In this document: positions 58,350 to 64,000 of the stretch, in pieces | Layout of the letters: every line of letters starts with the position of its first letter | Numbering within the stretch: position 1 is the stretch's first letter | From: Sciurus carolinensis | Taxonomy: Eukaryota; Chordata; Mammalia; Rodentia; Sciuridae | Assembly (NCBI RefSeq): GCF_902686445.1 | Contig: NC_062223.1 | Span: forward strand, 61,811,498 to 61,875,497 | DNA: 64,000 nt | Direction: 5' to 3' | Notes under the pieces: model-generated | Seen by the model: only the letters and a program-made list of their open reading frames with translations | What the model was told of the DNA's origin: nothing | Databases searched by the model: none | Translations under genes and position numbers: made by a program

Positions 58350-59535
58350 TCATATATGTACATGACAAAGCTTTATAAATTATAGAGGACTTTTGAGATG
58401 TCAGTCAAAATTACAACTCCTAGTAATTGACATTTCTGATAAATAGACTCCTAATAAAAGATATTCAAAGAGGTCCCAGAAATGCTAAAATATCCGGTCA
58501 TTTAAAAGTTCCATAGGAAGTATAGACAGCATCCTCAACTTCCATGAAGCACTCTCCAAAGATCACAAAAAGTCAGGCTCAGTAAAAGTCTCTGTGATGG
58601 AGTAGATGAAATAGCCAGGTACTTTCCAATCTTGGTCATCACTGTTTAATGGGCAGAGTCCAGAGGCAGTCCCTTTCTCACCACTGCCAAGTCTGTAGCT
58701 GGATTCCCTGGGCAGTATGGCCCCTAGGAAATACCTCCTAGCTTAAAAATCCCTTGTTAGGATGTTCTTGAAACCTGATCATATCCAGTTGCAGCCCACA
58801 TGACCCTCCTCTAGATTAGCAGAAGCAGGTGGAAGAATCCTGACCCAATGCCCCTCACCACTGTTCACCCCAAGGGTGGGCATAGGACAGGCATGCCCAG
58901 TGAAGCTTTTGTTGGATAAATGAAGTGGACTCAGCTTGCTGAGATGATGGATGGGCTCTCACTGTCCAAACAGAGATGGACAAAGCATAGATCCAAGACC
59001 AAGAGGCTCAGCACAGGATTGGCGTCATCAACAGATTCATTACTGGAAGCCTTATGAGACATTTAATCTCCTAAGTATTTCAGGGGGTGGTGAGCACTTC
59101 AGAGCCTAATTTATCTTCTTTGTCTTCATTACAGAGAGTCCTCTGATCACCTTAATCCTCCCTCTGCCACAGGAAAGAGCCATTTGTTTCTTTAATGGGT
59201 GTGCTCTCACTAGTTAAGTGGTTGCTCAGAGCCAGGGCAAAAGGTGAAGCCATCCTGAGGACAGTGGGTGACATGCCTGGCTCAGAGAGGAGGACAGAGA
59301 AAACTCCCCACTCCAGATGCAAAGAGAACTGCTATCTGCCTACAGCTTATCCATATCCTACCCTGAGCCCTCTCCTTCCCAGCAATAAGTGAGGCTTCAA
59401 GAGGGGACTAGCCACTCCTGCAGAACAAAAGGGTATCTCAGAACCAAGCTGAAAGAGGCATGCCCATTTTTATAGATAAGTCACTCCTCTCTGGAAGTTC
59501 CTACTCAGTGCTGTGTGCCAACAATATTAATAACA
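58350..59535. other. Unassigned INSC intron sequence
   Basis: Nothing recognised. Confidence 0.45.
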
Positions 59536-59539
59536 CTGA

Positions 59540-59765
59540 AAGTGGCTTCCATTCATTTAATAGTGTCGAGTGCCAGGACCTGTACCAAGAATTATATTCA
59601 CTATTTAATTCTTATTTCAACTTTGCAAAGTATGTATTTATTTATTCCCATTTTAACAAATGAAGAAAAACAGACTTAATTGCCTAAAGTTACTCGATAA
59701 TTAATAGCAGACAAGCTTTAAGTCCAGGTCATGCGACTCCAAAGTCCATGTTCTTAATGCCTCAC
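59540..59765 (-). mobile_element. MIR SINE
   Basis: GAGTGCCAGGACCTGTACC, TTCCCATTTTAACAAATGAA and CATGCGACTCCAAAGTCC are reverse MIR. Confidence 0.75.
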
Positions 59766-60164
59766 TACTGGATCTTGTATGAAATGACCAGGGTAAGTCA
59801 CAGGAGAGGCACTAGAAGGTGGAAGGATCTGAAGTCATGTTAGGCTGGTGCAACTGGGGGTATTTAGCTTAGGAAAAGAATATAAGGAAGATCACGTGGG
59901 TGGACCTTCCAGCTTCTTCCCAGTAACAAGGGGAGACATTGGGCATCATCCCCTCAGGAGACAGTCCATGAGCTGCCCACGGGGTGGCTCTCTTCATCTG
60001 TTCACACTAGCATACCTTGTCACTATGCGGGCTTGCCAACTCTAAGAAGTAATAAATTGGACTGGAGAGGAAGTCTGGAACCATATCATGAATGACTTGG
60101 AAGGCCCAGCTGAGGATTTTGAATAATTTACTGTTGGTACTTCTCCTTGGAGCACCAGGTTTGA

Positions 60165-60400
60165 AAAATAATGATATTCACTGTTTATTAAGAACTTACT
60201 AGGAGTTAAGAACTGTAGCAGGTCATTAGGTCCTAACATGTATTATCTCACTTACTTTCACAAAAGTTCTGCAAGGTAGACATTAATGTTCCAACTAATA
60301 GGTGAAAAAACACACACCCAAGAGGCTGTAACTTGATCAATGTCACCCATTTAATAAATGGTCTGTGCAAGATGAACACCCGGTCTCTGATCCCACGGCT
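60165..60400 (-). mobile_element. MIR SINE
   Basis: ATGTATTATCTCACTTACTT, TGCAAGGTAGACATTAATG and CCAACTAATAGGTGAAAAAA are reverse MIR. Confidence 0.65.
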
Positions 60401-60404
60401 GCAT

Positions 60405-61250
60405 GTCTCCTCCCCTTCATGTTCAAAGATGGCAGCAGATGAGTCAAAGATCAAGCTCTAGGTCCAGTTAGCATTTAAATTTTGGCTAGCTGTCTGCCAA
60501 CCATATGATTTAGGAGGCATCCCCTTAAGCCTCATTATTCCTATGCAATGGAACAACTATCACCAGCTTGATAATATTATCAGCACTCTCCTGTTCAAAT
60601 GTGTGTACAGTAGAAATTTTTCTTTGGGAGTTTCTGTGGAAGTTTCCCTTCCACAGGTGATTTTGAGAGTAGGAAACAAAGATCAAGTGCCATCCCGCTT
60701 CTTCCCTTCATTCCACAAGCATTTATGAAACTTCACCAAGGGTGGGTAGAGGGCCTAAGAAATCCTGGAGAAGCACAAACAGGTCCCATGCTCTCAGGAT
60801 GAAATTTTCTCATGAAATAATTAAAGAGGGATGAATATCATTAGACAGGTCAGTACTGTATTGTGAGGTATGGACTCTAAGAAAAAATCATTCCAGGGAG
60901 CTGAAGGCACTTCTCTAGAGATGCCAGGGTAGGAGCACACAAAGTTAAGACTGCTTCAGCTCAGAGATGAGACTGAAAGAACCAGATAAGGATGAGAGAT
61001 TATATATGACAGGGATGAGCTAGGTTGGGAGTTAGGGGATCAGATACCTGGAAGAATTTATAGAGACCTAAAATCCATCCTGATCCACCCACCCCACCCT
61101 TGGTGGGGAAAGAAGAGGTGAAGCACAAGGTAGAATGGGATAAAATTCTAGAACATCACAGCTCAAACAGGCTTTGGAGGTTGCTCATTCAATGTCTTCA
61201 AAGACTTTTAGTAGTAAAACTTATTTCCCCAAACAAAAACCTACCTCAAA
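60405..61250. other. Unassigned INSC intron sequence
   Basis: Nothing recognised up to the L1 insertion. Confidence 0.45.
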
Positions 61251-61269
61251 TATATAAAATTACCTGTCA

Positions 61270-61907
61270 TACTCATACATTGCTGGTGCAACCACTCTGG
61301 AAAGCAGTATGGAGATTCCTTGTAATGGAAATACCATTTGACCCAGTTATCCCACTCCTCAGCCTATACCCAAAGGACTTAAAATCAGCATACTACAGTG
61401 GCACAGCCACATCAATGTTTATAGCAGCTCAATTAACAATAGCTAAATTGTGGAACCAACCTAGATGTTCTTCAATAGATGAATGGATAAAAAAACTGTG
61501 GTATATATACCAATGGAGTTTTATTCAGCCATTAAGAATAAAATTATGGCATTTGCAGGTAAATGGATGGAGCTGGAGAATATCATGCTAAGTGAGATAA
61601 GCCGATCCCAAAAAACCAAAGGCCAAATGTTTTCTCTGATAAGTAGATGCTGATACATAATGGATGAGGGGGTTGATAAGGGAAGAATGGAGGAACTTTG
61701 GATTGGGCATAAGGGAATGAGGGGAGGGGGCAGAGGGTGGGAAAGATGGTGAAATGAGGGACATCATTATCCTATGTACATCCATGATTGCACATATGAT
61801 GTAACTCTACATCACATACAACCAGAGAAATGAAAAGTTGTGCTCCATTTGTGTACAATGAATTAAATGCATTCTGCTGTCATGTGTAACTAAATAGAAC
61901 AAATAAA
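61270..61907 (+). mobile_element. 5'-truncated L1 insertion in INSC intron
   Basis: Target duplications AAAATTACCTGTCA (61256-61269) and AAAATTATCTGTCA (61908-61921) differ at one base. The body starts inside ORF2 (CATTGCTGGTGCAACCACTC) and runs through the 3' UTR to AAATAAAAA. It is antisense to INSC and lies about 500 bp downstream of the 62410 donor. Confidence 0.9.
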
Positions 61908-61977
61908 AAAATTATCTGTCACAGTTGTAGAGGTTGAGGCTCAGAATCAAAGTCTGCCCAAAGACCATGTTCTTGCT

Positions 61978-62009
61978 TTTTTTTTTTTTTTTGTGTGTGT
62001 GTGTGTGTT
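61978..62009. repeat. T-run followed by (GT)n
   Basis: About 15 T then nine GT units, 70 bp past the L1 insertion at 61270-61907. Confidence 0.9.
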
Positions 62010-62409
62010 AAGAAAAGAAACAATTAATTGCAGGGTACAATGTCAGATGGGCACTAACATGACTGGGACACAGATTTTGAGAGGAGGTCAAGGGACCCAC
62101 CCATGGGTCTCTCTGCCTCTCCAGGGTGCACAGTCTGAATGGACACAGAAGAAGGTTGTGGAGTCATTAGCATGGACAAAGTGCAAAGTTCATACGGAGT
62201 CTTCAGGTCAGTGAAAGGACATTGAGAACATATTCATCTTCCCTCCCACAGAATGCAAAGTTCAAAGTTCCAGAAGAAGGCACTAACAGGACTGACCACA
62301 TGTTGTCAGGCCAGGTCATCCTCCCCTACCCCAGAAACTGAGCACTGACCTCCTACCCTCTGTCCACATGGTGACAGCCCCTGGGCCTGGTCCCTCCTAA
62401 GCCTCTCAC

Positions 62410-62588
62410 CTGGTCCCGGGTGTAGGGCGTGTCCACTCTCTGTTTGTCACTACAGGCCTCCAGGAGGACTCGGATGGCATTCAGCTGCAGAAGCATCTCA
62501 CAGGCCATCGTGTCAAAGAAGGTAATGTTGGCAAGGGCCGCAGAGGCCAGTAGGAAGACTTCCCCAGACGAGGCCTCTTGGCACAGTT
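62410..62588 (-). CDS. INSC: INSC coding exon, fifth from the 3' end (179 bp)
   Basis: The exon encodes 59 whole codons after a split first codon (incoming phase 1, Glu) and ends in phase 0 after Gln. It reads LCQEASSGEVF, then ALANITFFDTMACEMLLQLN, then IRVLLEACSDKQRVDTPYTRDQ. The alternating Leu/Ala/Asn pattern is typical of armadillo helices. The acceptor reads CATCCAG before AACTGTGCC, with CAG complementary to 62589-62591. The donor is CAG/GTGAGAGG, complementary to 62401-62409. No further upstream exon could be identified between 62589 and 64000. The match to INSC is by recognition of the protein, not by a search. Confidence 0.94.
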
Positions 62589-62639
62589 CTGGATGGTGAA
62601 GAGGAAGAAAACAGTTTCGATGCCGAGTACTTTCATCCC

Positions 62640-62785
62640 AGTTACCTCATTTGGTTCTCAGTGTCTCTGGGAGATAATTTGTGTGGGTGTTATAATACCC
62701 ATTTTTACAGATGAGGAAAGGAGTTATTAGAGGGAAATGTATCTGTCTACATTGGTGGCAGGGCTGGGATTGGAAGAGTGATGTT
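62640..62785 (-). mobile_element. MIR SINE, just upstream of INSC exon 62410
   Basis: ATACCCATTTTTACAGATGA, GGAAAGGAGTTATTAGAGGG and GGCAGGGCTGGGATTGGAAG are reverse MIR. It begins about 50 bp beyond the exon acceptor. Confidence 0.75.
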
Positions 62786-62809
62786 TGCTCATACACTATT
62801 TACTGAGTG

Positions 62810-63150
62810 AACACTGTGTCAGACACAACTGGTATTTTGGGCTGGCCTGATGCACAAAACAGAGCACACCCTTGCTGAGCTTACTCTATCAGTGGGAAAA
62901 TTAATTTAAAAAAATTACTATAAATAATTTCAAATTTGATAAATATGAAGGAGAAAATGAATGAGTGCTAAGATAGAAACTAAGTAGAGCCCACTGGGAT
63001 ACATAAGGAAGATGTCCCTAAGGAGGTGACTTCACAGCTGAGACCTTAATGGAGGAAAGGGGCCTGTCATGAAAATATATGAAGAATATTCTGGACTAAA
63101 GAAATACAAGTGCAAAGGCTGAGAGGCAGGAAAGAACGTCCAGCCCATTT
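62810..63150 (+). repeat. Ancient interspersed repeat, class not determined
   Basis: TGCTGAGCTTACTCTATCAG, AAGGAGGTGACTTCACAGCT, GAGACCTTAATGGAGG and AAGTGCAAAGGCTGAGAGGC follow a known dispersed repeat. It lies upstream of the INSC exon at 62410. Confidence 0.45.
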
Positions 63151-63154
63151 GTGT

Positions 63155-64000
63155 CTTCAGAAATGTAAACCAAACTGCTACTGAGTTTGCCTTAAGGAAG
63201 AATCTAAAGTTAAAACATGGAGAGTCTACCTCTCCAGCTGCCATCAGCAGAGCTATATTACTTCCTTTTGGTCCCTAGTCAAGAGTCATCTGGCTGCAGA
63301 AAAGTCCTATACCAAGCTCCTGAATGTCGGTTTCTTTCTCTCTGGTCCTAGTGGCCATAGCTGTGCCCTAACCAAATGCCCTCACTTACCATTTGTAATT
63401 CCATTAAGGGTCTCCAAGGGGAACTGTGCTATCCCTCATCATCCAGCCCATTCCCCCATGGGCTCCACAGAACCTCCAATGGGCTACTCTAGCAGGAAGA
63501 GGTAGCGAAGGGCTCTGTCCATGGTACTGCCCATCCCAATGGACCTGGCTTTCGACCTGCAGCTCCAACTTGATTACTAATCAAGGTGCTTCAGTCCAGG
63601 ACTTCTCCAACTAATAATACTTTCACAAAACCATAGGAGTAAAGGCCACACTTCAAGAAAATAGCCCCAGCAGAGAAAGAAAGTTTAGCAGTCAGAGTTG
63701 AGCTGTATTCCATCCTGGCCCCTAGTTCTTGCTTCCAGACAAAGAGTCTATGCTGCCAGGTTCTGACACTGTAATGCCACCTCTTGGTACCTTCCAGTGA
63801 AATCTGGACTACCCAAAAAGGGACAGATAACCGCATTAGCCAGACACCTGTGGTGCACTTTAAGTAATGAGCACCCTCAACCCATAAATGGTTATCCCTG
63901 TTTATTTATGTGGAAGATGAGCCTCAGAGAAATGATCAGAGCTGTTACCATTTATTCAGTGTTGTATAGCTGTAAAACTGCCATACAGTTTTTACATCAT
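63155..64000. other. Unassigned INSC intron sequence at window end
   Basis: No exon could be supported here; the next INSC exon upstream lies beyond the window. Confidence 0.45.

Larger units (their letters stand above)
43550..64000 (-). other. INSC: INSC gene, 3' part (last five coding exons plus 3' UTR)
   Basis: This interval spans the 3' portion of the inscuteable homologue. Inscuteable links the PAR3/PAR6/aPKC polarity complex to LGN (GPSM2) and so orients the mitotic spindle in asymmetric division; that role is family knowledge. The sequence shows five minus-strand exons with GT/AG borders and matching phases (0, 1, 1, 0 between successive exons). Spliced, they give about 202 codons of continuous frame from a split Glu codon to a stop at 44016-44018. 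The words ALANITFFDTMACEMLLQLN, TILANMSVLEQCASD, VAACERVQQKAAVTLARLSR and CRSPSERNSSDAVLVACL are recognisable INSC armadillo-domain sequence. Introns inside the window are 8409, 3408, 1180 and 4968 bp. The N-terminal LGN-binding region and promoter lie beyond 64000. No disabling change is seen, so this looks like a working gene. Confidence 0.93.

Noticed and set aside
61100..61591. 163-codon plus-strand frame
   Set aside because: Most of it is the end of L1 ORF2 from the insertion at 61270; the upstream part is intron read-through.
63591..63836. 81-codon minus-strand frame as a further INSC exon
   Set aside because: The peptide does not resemble INSC and has no fitting splice sites in phase 1.

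Overview
This is mammalian nuclear DNA: AT-rich, low in CpG, full of interspersed repeats, with one spliced gene. The best guess is a squirrel-family rodent (Sciuridae). It carries a B1-like monomer joined to an ID monomer (B1-dID type dimers near 11.3 kb and 44.4 kb), free tRNA-derived ID elements (18.2, 25.3, 35.8 kb) and young 5'-truncated L1 3' ends with intact target-site duplications (12.1 and 61.3 kb). The lineage call rests on recall of repeat families and was not searched.

The only protein-coding gene I can support is INSC (inscuteable spindle-orientation adaptor), on the minus strand. Its last five coding exons, 3' UTR and poly(A) signal lie between about 43.5 and 62.6 kb. In transcript order the exons are 62410-62588, 53934-54000, 50370-50525, 49113-49189 and 44016-44144. 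All visible junctions are GT/AG, the phases agree, and the joined frame of about 202 codons is open. It encodes the end of the armadillo-repeat domain and a C-terminus ending ESFV. The 5' part of the gene lies beyond position 64000.

Positions 1 to about 43.5 kb are downstream of INSC. In other mammals this side is the long gene-poor interval towards SOX6, and nothing here contradicts that. It holds ancient MIR, L2, HAL1 and L1M pieces, MLT1 and younger MaLR LTRs, a class I ERV LTR with a primer-binding site (about 36.5-37.2 kb), a decayed hAT transposase gene (41.8-42.6 kb), microsatellites and long stretches I cannot assign. The introns of INSC hold similar material.

The most striking structure is a 424-bp inverted duplication, about 97.6% identical and without gaps, at 51731-52154 and 54106-54529. 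It brackets the 67-bp INSC exon and sits wholly in the two introns beside it. That geometry favours intron-intron pairing (circular RNA, exon skipping, RNA editing) and inversion. A second, smaller inverted duplication (66 bp, 62/66 identical) lies at 39847-39912 and 40781-40846. Three LTRs of one MaLR-like family keep 5-bp target-site duplications. No CRISPR array, operon, rRNA or functional tRNA gene was seen.
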